Source of the DNA: Alloascoidea africana
Taxonomy: Eukaryota; Ascomycota; Alloascoideomycetes; Alloascoideales; Alloascoideaceae
Assembly (NCBI GenBank): GCA_030581615.1
Contig: JAKTTT010000065.1
Coordinates: forward strand, 57,937-121,936
DNA length: 64,000 nucleotides
Direction: 5' to 3'
A model generated the notes under the pieces. It made no database searches. It was not told the DNA's origin and saw only the letters and a list, made by a program, of their open reading frames with translations. Positions 35,145-45,335 of the stretch are shown here, piece by piece. Positions within the stretch are counted from its first letter, which is position 1. The number at the start of each line of letters is the position of its first letter. Made by a program: the position numbers and the translations under genes.

Positions 35145-37291
35145 CTCTCTGAGATATTCTACCGCCACACCTCGTTTCCCAAGTGTTCATTTCTCCCGGA
35201 ACTCCTCCTCCAGTTGCTCCTATTTAAACCGAGAGAAAAATCCACCAACGAGAGCACGTGAGTTGCATGTTATGTTATTGCTTAGTCACAAGTCACATGC
35301 TTTGTAGCTTGTTCTTGAAAGATCGTTCTTTGATTCTCAATTTAACGATTCGTGCTTCGATCGTGATGGGTTCTTGGCTCCCAAATGCGGCGCTTAGTGT
35401 TCTGCCAGTGTGGGTAGATGTGATCCAAGAAGCCCAGTATAGTGTTGTTCCTGAATTGAATAAGGTCATGGTTTCGAGTTACTGTGATGTAAATGTAGCT
35501 TCAGTAGAAGGTAAGTAATTACAAGTAAACACCGAATAATAGCCGAGGGTATTGTTTAATTCAAAACTAGACCTGGCAGGAATCTACAACCAGGTAGCAA
35601 TCCACAAGGACAATCCGATATAAACAACATTTATTACCCTGGTTTTAAGCCGGGAAAAATGTGAATTATAAAAAAGAATCAATGCCATTTCTAGGTTCGA
35701 CAATCAACTAAAAATGCCCCTGAAAACTGTATTTAAGTTGTGCTTAGAATTCTAGTCCCTAAAACTCCATGATACTGATAATGAGTGTTCCGGTTAGGGG
35801 TATGACAATAATTTGGTACAAATACAACTATTATAATCGTCAAGTAGTTAGAGTGATGGGAATCCCACTTTTTATATATGTTACCTACATTCTTGTGTGT
35901 TCGCATGGGCTGGTTGTTGCAATTGATACTGTTCGCTGTGATTTGTTCAAGTTGCACATTAGTCACTCGATGTCCAATGGAAAAGACTTTCCCATCTTCT
36001 ACAACAACTTGGCTTTGCTACTTTCCAACATTGTTCTAATAAAACGACATGGCCAATTGCTTTTTCGAAATCGAGTGAAAGATTTTTGTTCAATCATGTT
36101 TCCAAGATTGTTCTCCCATTTAGTAAAACCGTTAAACTCTCTTCAACTTTAAATTATGGAAGCGGGTACAGGATAAGATTAATCTTGAAAGGGGTACATC
36201 CAATCCTATGCAAAGAGATGAATTTTCTTGATAATCAGATAATCTTGTTTGTCAAGTTCTACAGGTGTTGTTGCCAATGCATCGCTACCTTGTTTAGATA
36301 ATAATCGAACTTGAAAAAACAGTTTTAGACCTAGTGAAAATCCCTGTCGTTGGCTGCCATCCATACCAAGAGAGCGAAGCAAAGATATAGAAGTTTTGCC
36401 ACGGACTTGTTATATACTTGGCCCATCTGGTATTTTTTTAAGGATCATAGCATCTGAAGCATGATAGAAATAGATTATCAGGGAACGTAAGTTATCTAAA
36501 TCACCATCAATTCTGTGAAGAACACTAGAGTTCTACAATAGACCTCCATATTATATTGTGGATATATCTTCAAGATCGATTCTAGTTTTCATTAAACGAT
36601 ACAAACAAAGCTACTGACCTGATAATGCCCTTTTCACTAGAAGGGAACAAGCCTTTTTTTATATAATCGTACGAACAGCCAAACCTTTCTTAGTACTCAA
36701 TCTAGAGTGGCCTTAAGATAAAAAGCCTAACCGCTAGGAAACCCTCTTATCTCCTAGTTAATCCATTATCCTGCGGTGACTTCTAAGCATCTTCTAGTTG
36801 ATCCTTTGAGTGGTTGCTAGGTTGTAGCAGTCATAAAACAGTTGTCAAGATTTTTTGTTAAGCTTTTCAAATGCCATTTGTAAGGGTTCGGGGGAGCTAT
36901 ACGTTCACAGTTCACACACTTTCCTGATGATGTCTATTGCTATGTAGAAACTAGGCTGTTTATATAGAGGAATAACTCGGCTAAAACCGGGATGCCGTGG
37001 GGCAAGGACATCCGGAACCTAGCATCCCCCCGTAGTGTGCTCACATTAATATCCCAAATACTTCCAATCCAATCGAGTTATTTGTTGAGTATTTAATTTG
37101 GCGAGTTTGAGGTCAATAATGAAAATGTTTGGAACCAGATGGAGCTCGGTTTGATCTGTAAACAGAAGGGAAAACATTCAAAACCAGCAAAGGATTTCCA
37201 TGTTATTCCTGATGCTTCTTTTGAAGCTGTGAAAGTTTTGAAAATAGTTCAGCACACTGGTGAGGGGACTTTTCGCAAATGAACTATAGGC

Positions 37292-37343
37292 GCAGTCTTG
37301 CTAGTTTTCGTAGACGAAGGGATGAATGATGGAGGTGTTGAAG
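37292..37343 (-). pseudogene. degenerate fragment related to GCN2
   Basis: 52 nt here match GCN2 positions 51992-52043 at 47 of 52 bases, in the same orientation. In the GCN2 reading frame the relic gives STPPSFIPSSTKTSKTA where GCN2 has [17 protein letters not shown] (12 of 17 identical). On the C-terminal side the frame is soon interrupted by a stop, and on the N-terminal side a stop occurs about 22 codons away. This is too long and too exact for chance. It is best read as the last conserved patch of a decayed GCN2 duplicate or paralogue. Confidence 0.7.
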
Positions 37344-38554
37344 GGTCGAGGGCTAGGTTGTCATAGACATCTGTAGTGCCTTTTAAAGGTATTCATGTGA
37401 TGAAAGCTGGTTTCTAAATGGTTGTCCAACTGTATTTGTAATGTTACAAAGTCTGGAAGTAACATTATTAAAGATAGAGTATTATCCATCTTTTATTGCT
37501 TGACAATCATTTTCATTCCATACATCAAACAATGTGATTGAAAAATTACTTTTAAAGAAGATTATGCTGTCATATTATTCATTTATTCTATAGGTATTGC
37601 TTTAGGACAGTTAACATCTTCTACATAAGGTAAATTTACTGAACTTTTATAAATGATCTTCTAGAGCATACTTCAAACTTATTTAAACCTTAGCAATTGC
37701 AATTGGTGGTCATACAGTTCTAAAACCTTTAGAGAAAACTGAGAAAAGTAAGGCATACTTGATTCTAACTTGTCAACTGCAATTTCATCATAATGTGGAA
37801 CTACTAAAGGATTCCACACGGGAGAAAACATGATTGTTTGTTTCAAACAAACTGGCCAAACCAAAATTTTTATTTTTAAGAGAATGGAGGTAGATATGGT
37901 AGAAAAGTTGAGAATTTGTTAGATGAATGTGAGGTAAACTTTTGAAACATCATAAACACAACTATTTATTAACAAGCCTAAAACATCAAGACTTTAAATT
38001 AAGTTAAAATTGATGCTAATAATGAAGTCAAAATATTAAAGACTCGCTTCCCAATTCCTGTTCCATGAGCCTTTTTCAATTGGACTGGAGCCAGATCCTG
38101 TATAAGAAAGCTGATTCCTGTTTTTTTTGTTGGTCGTAACAAAAGAAAATATATGTACTAAAAGTTATTGGATCATTTAGAAAACATAGCTGATACTAGC
38201 AACCCTACAATCTACTAGATGGTCGGGATAAATATAAACATTTAGTGATACGAGAAAGCCTATTAGGCCAATGGTATGGAATCCCATCATTATCATATTT
38301 GACACAATTTACATTTAAATCTCAACAAAAGTTACAAAATTCTTTTAATGGTTGAAATTTCAACAACAGATTAGGGTTGGAACCCCCTTCCTTCATTTTT
38401 GGATAACTCAACAATGATGTAAATGTATTTATAAATAGAAAAAAAAAAGGTAGAATAAAAAATGCAAAGAAACTAGAACGGACAGAACAGGACAAGATGA
38501 AGATGAAGATGTAAGAAAAAAATGTATAGGGTAAATATATAAAGATGAAGTGCG

Positions 38555-38588
38555 CAGAACGCAAAACGCAAAACGCAAAACGCAAAAA
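38555..38588. repeat. CGCAAAA tandem repeat
   Basis: About four tandem heptamer units (CGCAAAA) lie in the A-rich region downstream of SOK1. This is a simple-sequence tract with no evident function. Confidence 0.8.
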
Positions 38589-39144
38589 AACATAAATGGG
38601 AACCAGGGAGAGCACAAGGTATAACGAGACTCGCTTCAGCTTCATGATTTTGAGCCAACGAGTAACGTAACTTAACAAAACAATCAATCAATCAACGTAT
38701 TGAGGAATTGGGAACAAACACACATCAAGGCGAAAGGTAAACGGTTAAAAGCAGAGATGTAAAAGGTAAATGACAGAAGGTATGGAAAGCGTCATCACAT
38801 GTCGTTGACAAAAAAATAAAAATAAACATGAAACAAAATGACAAGGACGGATAAAGTTGATGGAGGATGGAGAACATTTTTATAGGTATACAATCATTAC
38901 CCAATGCCCGGAAACAAACAAGTTTCAACGGTTAAAATCAAGGTTTATGGGGATGTCAAGAAAAAAAAGAAAAAGGAAACATAGGTTGAAATGACAGCGC
39001 AAAACAAAACCAAAGATGAATGGGGCAAAAAAGATGGTACTGACATTCATGCATCTCAAAAAAAAATAAAAATATAGTAAAATGCCTTGCTTGTATCAAA
39101 AAGAATGAAACACACAAAAAAAAAAGTGAAGTGTTTATAAAGAA

Positions 39145-41565
39145 CTACTCGTTCAAACACGCTTTTGTATAATGAGCACTGAAAACACTCCAATGAAACT
39201 TTGTCAAAGTGCAAATTTTGGAACCGATCGTCAAAACTTCATTTTCAAGTGTATCTGAAACCTGTAATTTTGCATTTTTTCTCGTTTTATTCGAAGTGAC
39301 GGATATTGTTGATAAAGTCTCTGCTAATGCTGTTGTGGGGCTACCCGTGCCTGCACTTGGAATCACCATTGATGAGGATGAACCAGTGGAGTTTGAAGAT
39401 GTTGGTGATGATGGGGGTGCTAAAACGGAAGACCAAAAATTCGTATAGACAGAGGTGTTTCGTAGATCCACAAGCACGAGGGATTTTAAAGAGGCCAACG
39501 TTTTTTGCTCAACAATTTTGTAAACGTCGGAACTGGGTTGAGTTTGTTTCAACAACCATGAACTTGCAAATTGAATCATTTTGGAAGGCAGTGTTTTTAA
39601 AGATGCGATGGTGGTGGTGGTGGTGGTGGTGGTGGTTGCACGCATAACGAGTTGGATTGCAATGTTTGAAATGTTTCGAGTCCATTTGATACTTCCATTT
39701 TCGTCCGTGATCAACGCCACTATATCTTTTTTCACGCTTTCCTTCATTTCCGTTGTGATGTGAGGTTTTGAAGAAGAGGTCGAGTTCATTCCGGCCAATA
39801 GATGGTATAGCATGAGACATATTTGGAGACATACAGCTTGTCTAACATCTGCTCTTAGTAGAACTAGACGGGTATGATCAAAGATGAAGGTGGAAGGGAA
39901 CTCGCTAACGACTTTGCGACAGGAAAGTAATTCCAACAGAGAATCCAAAAAGATGTGTTGTAGTTCCAATTGAGATTTTGATAATGTGTTGTCGTTTGCC
40001 TCACATTTTAGTCTGAACCAATCTAGAGAATCTGAAATGTCCACTTTTTCTCTTTCAATCATTTGAGAAAAATAGTCCTGTTCGAATTCTACAGCCGTTT
40101 CGACCAACATGGGTCTTAAGATTCTAATTTGGTGGTTTGCCACGTCGAGTTTCATTGCTTCCAGGATTGCAAAAACCATGCGCAAGGCCTCTACCAAATC
40201 TGGGATACGACGTTTTGAGACTGCTATTTCAAACTTTTGTTGCATTTGGTCGATCCAAGCATCTCTCATGGGAGCACAATGGATTTTGAGAATTGCGGCG
40301 AGCCAAGCGGAGAGAGAAACAAGGTCGATAGTTCCTTCACGTAGTTGTTGGACCATTAGGTCAGTATCCATAATGTCATAAATGTTGAATCTATCCTTTT
40401 CTGGAAGCAAGGATATGAGGATTTCTCTCAAGGTTGAAAACAAGGAGGGCAAATGGGAGGAATCTGGGGAGAATTTTGCAGGAGATTTTGCGGAATAAAT
40501 TTGTTTGATTTCTTGAGAAACGCTTTCCCAGTATCTATCGACGAGATTTCGTTTACGACGGCCGCGTTCTCCATCGAGGTTTGGTCTGAACTGGAGTTGG
40601 GGGTCGAATAAAATGTCGTGACGAAGCTGAGGGTTTTTCAGGATTTCGTTCAGGTCGATTTCGTGTAAGGACTGGAGGTTTACCGGAGGGGGTTGAGGGG
40701 GATGGACGGGTAGATGGGCATGATAGTGGGATGGCGGGAGAGGAGTGTGGGTGGAAAAGGAGGCGAGAGAGGTTTGCATTCTTTCCACTTTTGAGGAGGA
40801 TTTTGTGTTTGTGTTTGTGTTTTGTTTCGGGGCAAAATTTGAAATGTAGCGTTTTGAAGAGGCAGAGCGAGAGCCAGAGCCAGAGCCAGAGGCGGAGGCA
40901 GAGTTAGAGCCCGTGGAGCTTGTCATGGAGCTGGTATTTGCACTGGTTGAGGTTGAGGTTGAGGTTGAGGCACTGGTTGAGGCACTGGTTGAAGGATGGG
41001 AACGGGCGAGGGAGTTTCTGCGGCGGTGGCCGTAGCAGAGATACATGTTGGGCATGGACTGGGATCTGAAGCGACGGGTCGGATGCAGAGGCTTGTGGTG
41101 AATGTTGTGGTTATGGTTATGGGTGTGGGAGGAGTGATGGGGCGAGGAGGCGAGGGCTCCGGTATTATTATTATTAGTACTATTACTATCAGGGATAGAA
41201 AAAGGGGTGTTGGTGGCACAAGACCTGGAGGGCAGGGGGTCGTCTTTCGGGGAGTTTGCGAGGCAGTCTGCGGCGCTGACGGCGACGGTGGCGACGTTGA
41301 CGATGGACGAGTCCAGCCGGACCCGTTTGTTGGAGTCTACCTGGGTATCTCTGGCTCGCTTGGGGGAGTCGAAAAAGGACGATCTGGCGGCGAGGGACGC
41401 AGAGGGCACCGAGACGGACACGGCCACGGGGTCTGCGGCCGAGACGGAGACAGAGACGGAGACGGCGACGGCGGAGGGCTGCGGCGGCTGGGACAGGGAG
41501 ATCTGGGCCGAGCCCTGGTCGGAGGGCTCTTTGTTATTATTGATGTTGTTGATGGGCGAGTTCAT
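39145..41565 (-). CDS. SOK1: Sok1/TCP11-family protein
   Basis: The 806-aa protein has a disordered N-terminal half (VSVSVSVS and VAVSVSVPS repeats, poly-His/Asn, Ser/Thr strings at about 195-245) followed by the TCP11/Sok1 domain from about residue 305. The domain opens with HEIDLNEILKNPQLRHDILF and DPQLQFRPNLDGERGRRK and continues with helical segments to the C-terminus. In S. cerevisiae, Sok1 is a dosage suppressor of cAMP-dependent kinase loss, so a role near Ras/PKA signalling is plausible. A GGT/ACC microsatellite at 39608-39633 encodes a Thr run (about 645-652). The 5' third is much more GC-rich than the 3' part. The ATG at 41565 is the first Met of a single exon. Confidence 0.9.
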   Translation of the reverse strand: MNSPINNINNNKEPSDQGSAQISLSQPPQPSAVAVSVSVSVSAADPVAVSVSVPSASLAARSSFFDSPKRARDTQVDSNKRVRLDSSIVNVATVAVSAADCLANSPKDDPLPSRSCATNTPFSIPDSNSTNNNNTGALASSPHHSSHTHNHNHNIHHKPLHPTRRFRSQSMPNMYLCYGHRRRNSLARSHPSTSASTSASTSTSTSTSANTSSMTSSTGSNSASASGSGSGSRSASSKRYISNFAPKQNTNTNTKSSSKVERMQTSLASFSTHTPLPPSHYHAHLPVHPPQPPPVNLQSLHEIDLNEILKNPQLRHDILFDPQLQFRPNLDGERGRRKRNLVDRYWESVSQEIKQIYSAKSPAKFSPDSSHLPSLFSTLREILISLLPEKDRFNIYDIMDTDLMVQQLREGTIDLVSLSAWLAAILKIHCAPMRDAWIDQMQQKFEIAVSKRRIPDLVEALRMVFAILEAMKLDVANHQIRILRPMLVETAVEFEQDYFSQMIEREKVDISDSLDWFRLKCEANDNTLSKSQLELQHIFLDSLLELLSCRKVVSEFPSTFIFDHTRLVLLRADVRQAVCLQICLMLYHLLAGMNSTSSSKPHITTEMKESVKKDIVALITDENGSIKWTRNISNIAIQLVMRATTTTTTTTTIASLKTLPSKMIQFASSWLLKQTQPSSDVYKIVEQKTLASLKSLVLVDLRNTSVYTNFWSSVLAPPSSPTSSNSTGSSSSMVIPSAGTGSPTTALAETLSTISVTSNKTRKNAKLQVSDTLENEVLTIGSKICTLTKFHWSVFSAHYTKACLNE

Positions 41566-41755
41566 GGCGAGCAGAGTGTTGCGAGACGAGGCGAGAGACG
41601 AGGCGAAAAGCTCGAAAGCGAAACCGAGAACTCAGGAGGAGGAGGGGTGTACGGGTGCACCGTGGCAAGAAAGCAAGAAAGCAAGAGAGCGAAAGCAGGG
41701 TAATCTATTATTAATTCATTACGTTACGTAACGTTCTTCGTAACGCCTTAGTCAG

Positions 41756-42877
41756 CTACTTGCGGCGGCGGCTTTCGGCGGCGCGGCGCAGCACGTCCCG
41801 GGCAGACCCGGACCCGGACCCGGACCCGCTACTGCCACTAGTACTAGTACTGCCTCCCAACACAAACTCGCCACCGCCGTCAACCTCCTGGTCCTCCGCT
41901 CTGTCCGGCTCACTGCGATACACCGCACGGTCTGCCGGGACGTAGCCCTCGCCCAGGCGGTGGCCGGCCGGGCCGAACGGGTCGAGGGCCACGACCTCGC
42001 GCTCGAGCTGGCGGCACAGGCTCCAAAAGTCTGCGTCGTGGTCCGCGTGCACGTTGTGGGCGAGCTCGTGGCACAGCACGTTGCGCAGGCCGCGGTAGTC
42101 GCGGAAGCCCGCCAGGTCGTCTGTTCGCAGCCGTAGCAGAATCGTCTCACCGCCGTTGCGGTTGAGCCCCAGCAGCTTGCCACCCGCTGGCGAGTGCGCC
42201 CGGGCCTCCGCGCCGTTCGGGTCCAGCTCGGCCAGCACCCCCACGGCCCACCGGTGCCGCCCCATCACCGCCGCCACCCCGCGGTCCGCCCGCAGCCGCT
42301 CCAGCAGCGCCTCGGCCGCGCCCCGGTCCGCGAACCCGCCCAGCGCCTCGACCCGCCCGAAGCCATACTGCGTCGCGGCGGCGCTGCTAGCGGTGCTGGC
42401 ACCGCTAGCCGCTGAGCTATCCGCAGAGCTAGCCGCGCGAGCGGGTCGGCGGGCGTAGACACTCGGCCCCGTGCCCGGTCCCGGGCGCCGGCGGGTGCGG
42501 GTGCGGGTGCGGTTGAGCGCGCACGTGACCTCCGCCTGTTGCACAACACGCAGCTGCTCGGGGGTCGACCCGATAAGCATCAGTCTCAGTCTCTTGGTGT
42601 CCGCGACCACGACCAACTCACTCAGCAAAACGCTCTGTTCTTGTTCCGTGCTGGCCCTCAGCTGTCCTATTTTCGGTGCAAACAGCTTCTGCAACTCCGG
42701 TGGGATCCCGGTCTCCTGCTCGATCCTCTGTTGCAACTCGCCCACCGTGATCGTGCGAGCAACGTCTGCGAAAAAGTGGCTCTTGCCCTTGAAGCTAACC
42801 TCCAGACTCAGCTGCTCTTCCCCTGCTGCTGCGACCTGCTTGGGGGGCAACCCCTCTAGTTGTACTGCGCCAGCCAT
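41756..42877 (-). CDS. ubiquitin-like/WLM-domain metalloprotease (Wss1-related)
   Basis: The 373-aa protein has an N-terminal ubiquitin-like domain (about 25-100: LEVSFKGKSHFFADV, TVGELQQRIEQETGIPPELQ, then LRLMLIGST) and a WLM zinc-protease domain (about 150-320). The catalytic motif HELAHNVHADHDADFW contains the three His ligands and the catalytic Glu. UBL-WLM proteins of this layout exist in S. pombe and plants and are related to Wss1/SPRTN proteases, which process SUMOylated and DNA-crosslinked proteins with Cdc48. Here the UBL precedes the protease, unlike S. cerevisiae Wss1. The C-terminus is a Gly/Ser stretch ending in basic residues. The frame extends 39 codons upstream of the ATG at 42877, but that part is simple repeats and was excluded. 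The gene is extremely GC-rich. Confidence 0.87.
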   Translation of the reverse strand: MAGAVQLEGLPPKQVAAAGEEQLSLEVSFKGKSHFFADVARTITVGELQQRIEQETGIPPELQKLFAPKIGQLRASTEQEQSVLLSELVVVADTKRLRLMLIGSTPEQLRVVQQAEVTCALNRTRTRTRRRPGPGTGPSVYARRPARAASSADSSAASGASTASSAAATQYGFGRVEALGGFADRGAAEALLERLRADRGVAAVMGRHRWAVGVLAELDPNGAEARAHSPAGGKLLGLNRNGGETILLRLRTDDLAGFRDYRGLRNVLCHELAHNVHADHDADFWSLCRQLEREVVALDPFGPAGHRLGEGYVPADRAVYRSEPDRAEDQEVDGGGEFVLGGSTSTSGSSGSGSGSGSARDVLRRAAESRRRK

Positions 42878-42915
42878 GATAATATCTGATAGCTCTGGAT
42901 AGCAACTGTGGTGAA

Positions 42916-42985
42916 AATGTGAATGTAAATGTAAATGTAAATGTAGTGGGAAAAGAGAAAGAGAAAGAGAAAGAGAGAAAAGGAG
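42916..42985. repeat. AATGTA hexamer tract and GAAA-rich tract
   Basis: Tandem AATGTA-type hexamers (about 42916-42944) are followed by a purine tract of GAGAAA units (about 42950-42985) in the promoter of the UBL-WLM gene. In one frame they spell a spurious Leu/His/Ser extension. Confidence 0.8.
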
Positions 42986-43077
42986 AGACAACACAAGACT
43001 TGTGATGCCCTCTTACTAATGGGTGGCGACTCCTCTCAACCATCGCCACCGCCATCACCACCATGATGATGATACCG

Positions 43078-43932
43078 TCAACACATCGAGTCCGACCGCG
43101 AGCTCTCGCGAACTCGCAACAGAGCCTCGTTCAGCGTGCCCTCGCGATGCGCCCGTTTGAGCTGCTTCACCTGCCTCGCACTCAGCGCAACGCCCCCGGC
43201 CCGCTCCACAACCTCCTTGGTGCCCATCCTCCTGCTCTTGCCCCCGGGCCCTTGCTCTTCCTCCCGGGCTCGCTGGATCCGCTTCACCAGCCCCTTGTGC
43301 TGTGTCTGGATCCGCACCACAAACCGCGTGTCTTCTCCGTCCTCCCCGTCCATCCGAACCCGCCGTCCCAGAACACTTATCCCCCACGTAGCCCCGTCCC
43401 CGTTCTCTCGAAACGTAAACATCTCCTTGGGCCCGATCGCCTCAGACTGTCCCGAAAACCCTCCACTCGAGTACGAGTACGACAGATACTTGCCACTCGC
43501 CGTCCGTAGCGCCAACCTCAAGCTATCTTCTTCCTCATCTTCATATTGCGGACCTTGTAACCACCCCAGCGGCACGGCTATAAACACCTGCTGCGTCGAT
43601 TTGGGCTCCACCCGATGAATGGCCGGTTTGTAAACCTCACTCTCCGTGAGCTCAACACTGGCCCCCGTCCCAATGTGTCCACGTCCACCCGTATCCACTC
43701 CAACACACGAAACCTCTTCTTGTGCAACCCCCGATGCAAATAAAATCATCATTGGCCCTTCCAAATCCTCTTTTGTGCTCGCTGTAGTCCATCCGCCAAT
43801 CTTACTGCTAACCTCCCTCTTGATTTCCGCCTCCTCCGGCCCCTCCGGCCCCTCCGGCTCTCGAGCCTTCTTATCATGATGCCGTTTTCTCTTCTTGGGC
43901 TTATCGCCTTTAAACGTCAACTTTGAAACCAT
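43078..43932 (-). CDS. FRG1: FRG1-like protein
   Basis: The 284-aa protein begins MVSKLTFKGDKPKKRKRHHDKK, matching the conserved lysine-rich N-terminus of the FRG1 family. A beta-trefoil/fascin-like core follows (about 65-210: LFASG, TASGKYLSYSYS, SEAIGPKEMFTF). It ends with the conserved helical segment ARQVKQLKRAHREGTLNEALL near the C-terminus, which in human FRG1 corresponds to a KARKDGFLHETLL-type segment. FRG1 is a nuclear/nucleolar RNA-associated protein linked to splicing and mRNP biogenesis. S. cerevisiae lacks an obvious copy. The frame is open 52 codons further upstream (poly-Val from the ACC repeat), but homology fixes the ATG at 43932. An EGP repeat near residues 30-40 comes from a CTCCGGCCC tandem. 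The gene is divergent from YRA1, with only 154 bp between the starts. Confidence 0.86.
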   Translation of the reverse strand: MVSKLTFKGDKPKKRKRHHDKKAREPEGPEGPEEAEIKREVSSKIGGWTTASTKEDLEGPMMILFASGVAQEEVSCVGVDTGGRGHIGTGASVELTESEVYKPAIHRVEPKSTQQVFIAVPLGWLQGPQYEDEEEDSLRLALRTASGKYLSYSYSSGGFSGQSEAIGPKEMFTFRENGDGATWGISVLGRRVRMDGEDGEDTRFVVRIQTQHKGLVKRIQRAREEEQGPGGKSRRMGTKEVVERAGGVALSARQVKQLKRAHREGTLNEALLRVRESSRSDSMC

Positions 43933-44086
43933 TTGCCATCCACAATCCCAAACTGCTCTTCTCTCTTCTTCAAAACGGGTGCATGGGTGTTTCCCGTTGC
44001 TTGGGTGGTTACCCTGCCCACCATCCAGATGTGTGAAATATACCACCACCACCACCACCACCATCACAAATAACCTGAAGTTCTCC

Positions 44087-45126
44087 ATGGATCGATCACT
44101 AGAAGATATAATATCTACAAAAGGAAAGGCTCGGGGTGGCTCAAATTCAAATGCAAGAGGATCATCTGCAGGTAGAGGCGGCGGCGGCGGCGTGACAAAA
44201 TCACGACGGGGTGGTTATAATAAAACAACCCCCCATTATCGTCCTACGAGAAATAACAATAGCTATACAGATGAGGATACTGATGACTCTGAACAGGTCA
44301 TAAACACATCTAAAGCGACCACTTCTACTCTTGCACCTCTAAAATCCTCTTTCGTCTCGAATAAAGTCATGATTTCAAACTTGGTACGTTTACACAAATC
44401 TATTTAAATGTTCTACTTCTTAACCCTTTTTTAGCCCGAGGATATCGATTCAGAGTCTATAATTGTATGCATTTACCCATTTTCCATGCAATTTTCAAAA
44501 TCATCTAATGAATAAAATAAGGAGTACTTTGAATCTGCAATTGGTCCCATAGCCAACATGCAACTGAATTATGATCAACATGGCAGGTCCACTGGCGTTT
44601 GCAACATAGTTTTCCAACATGATAAAGATGCAATTCGTATTGTCGAGGAATATAACGGTGTTGCGATAGATTCAGGCGCCAGTATCATGACTGTACGATA
44701 TCTTTGCGAATGCATTTGGTGATTAAATACTAAACAACTGGCTTTGTTTTGTTTTGTTTTGTTTAGGTCGAAATCGTTGTGAACCCGAAAAAGAGACCGT
44801 TAAGTGCAAGAATAGGTGCAATGTAAGCACAATTTCTACTTGTTCTTGCTCTTGCTCTTGTTTAACACTTTTTCTGTTTTAGAAACGCTCCACCTATACA
44901 AAAGGCCCCAGTGGCTGCTCCAAAACAACCAAAGGGTTTCAGATCAACAGGAACAAGAGGTCGAGGACTGTATCGTGGTGGGTCTTCAGGTCCCGGAAGA
45001 GCAACTCCTCGCCAAACAAGACCCACTTCCACTTCCACAACAAAACAGAAATTTCACCCAAAACAGAAAAAAACTATCGATGAATTGGATGCGGAAATGG
45101 ACGATTATTTTGAAAACAAGACTTAA
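44087..45126 (+). CDS. YRA1: mRNA export adaptor Yra1/ALY-REF (five exons)
   Basis: Exons: 44087-44383, 44435-44464 (only 30 nt), 44522-44692, 44767-44822 and 44883-45126. The introns are 51, 57, 74 and 60 nt, with donors GTACGT, GTATGC, GTACGA and GTAAGC; the second ends in the rare AAG. The product is 265 aa: an N-terminal conserved box (MDRSLEDIISTKGK), an RGG-rich stretch, an RRM (about 93-180: VMISNLPEDIDSESII, EYFESAIGPIANMQLNYD, GVCNIVF, AIRIVEEYNGVAIDSG, VEIVVNP), a second basic RG/Lys region and the C-terminal box ELDAEMDDYF. These are all the hallmarks of ALY/REF, which recruits the TREX complex and Mex67 to mRNPs. S. cerevisiae YRA1 carries one autoregulatory intron; here there are four ordinary-sized ones. 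Confidence 0.94.
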
Positions 45127-45335
45127 AATTTTGGAAATTGGGTTGTGCGTATTCGAATACAGGAGGACTGTTACAATGTCTCAACTTTTCTATCTAATTT
45201 ATCAAAATCAAAATTCAATGTATAGCTAAAACCCCATTCCTGGTTTTCATGACGGTGATAAAACTCTTGTTATTTCTCTGGTTGGTTGAATTCAGTAAAC
45301 GGGCGTAATTCATTTGATCCAAAGGATGATCGGTG

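Larger units (their letters stand above)
35145..39144. other. 4-kb AT-rich gene desert
   Basis: This lies between the SPO12 promoter and the SOK1 3' end. The longest ATG frame is 35769-36152 (+, 127 codons), a hydrophobic, low-quality sequence with no family features. Contents: a GCN2-derived relic at 37292-37343 (listed separately); a GC-rich inverted repeat at 36989-37028 after a TATATAG; a CGCAAAA tandem repeat at 38555-38588; and A-rich strings at 38.4-39.1 kb that are T-rich on the SOK1 strand and may be its 3'UTR. A minus-strand frame at 37679-37864 has a protein-like stretch but is short. Confidence 0.5.

Noticed and set aside
35769-36152. 127-codon ATG frame in the 35-39 kb desert
   Set aside because: Hydrophobic composition typical of AT-rich random frames, with no family features or clear context; not called as a gene.
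38555-38588. Tandem CGCAAAA units considered as a CRISPR-like or telomere-like array
   Set aside because: Only about four contiguous 7-nt units without spacers; a simple microsatellite.
40996-41731. Long plus-strand frames of 174-235 codons opposite SOK1
   Set aside because: They are shadows created by high GC and repeats on the complementary strand of SOK1; no family features.
42878-42994. 39-codon N-terminal extension of the UBL-WLM gene (Leu/Ser/His repeats)
   Set aside because: It is encoded by AATGTA and GAGAAA simple repeats; the ubiquitin-like domain begins just after the ATG at 42877.
43933-44088. 52-codon N-terminal extension of FRG1 with a poly-Val run
   Set aside because: The Val run comes from the ACC microsatellite in the YRA1/FRG1 divergent promoter; FRG1 homology begins at the ATG at 43932.
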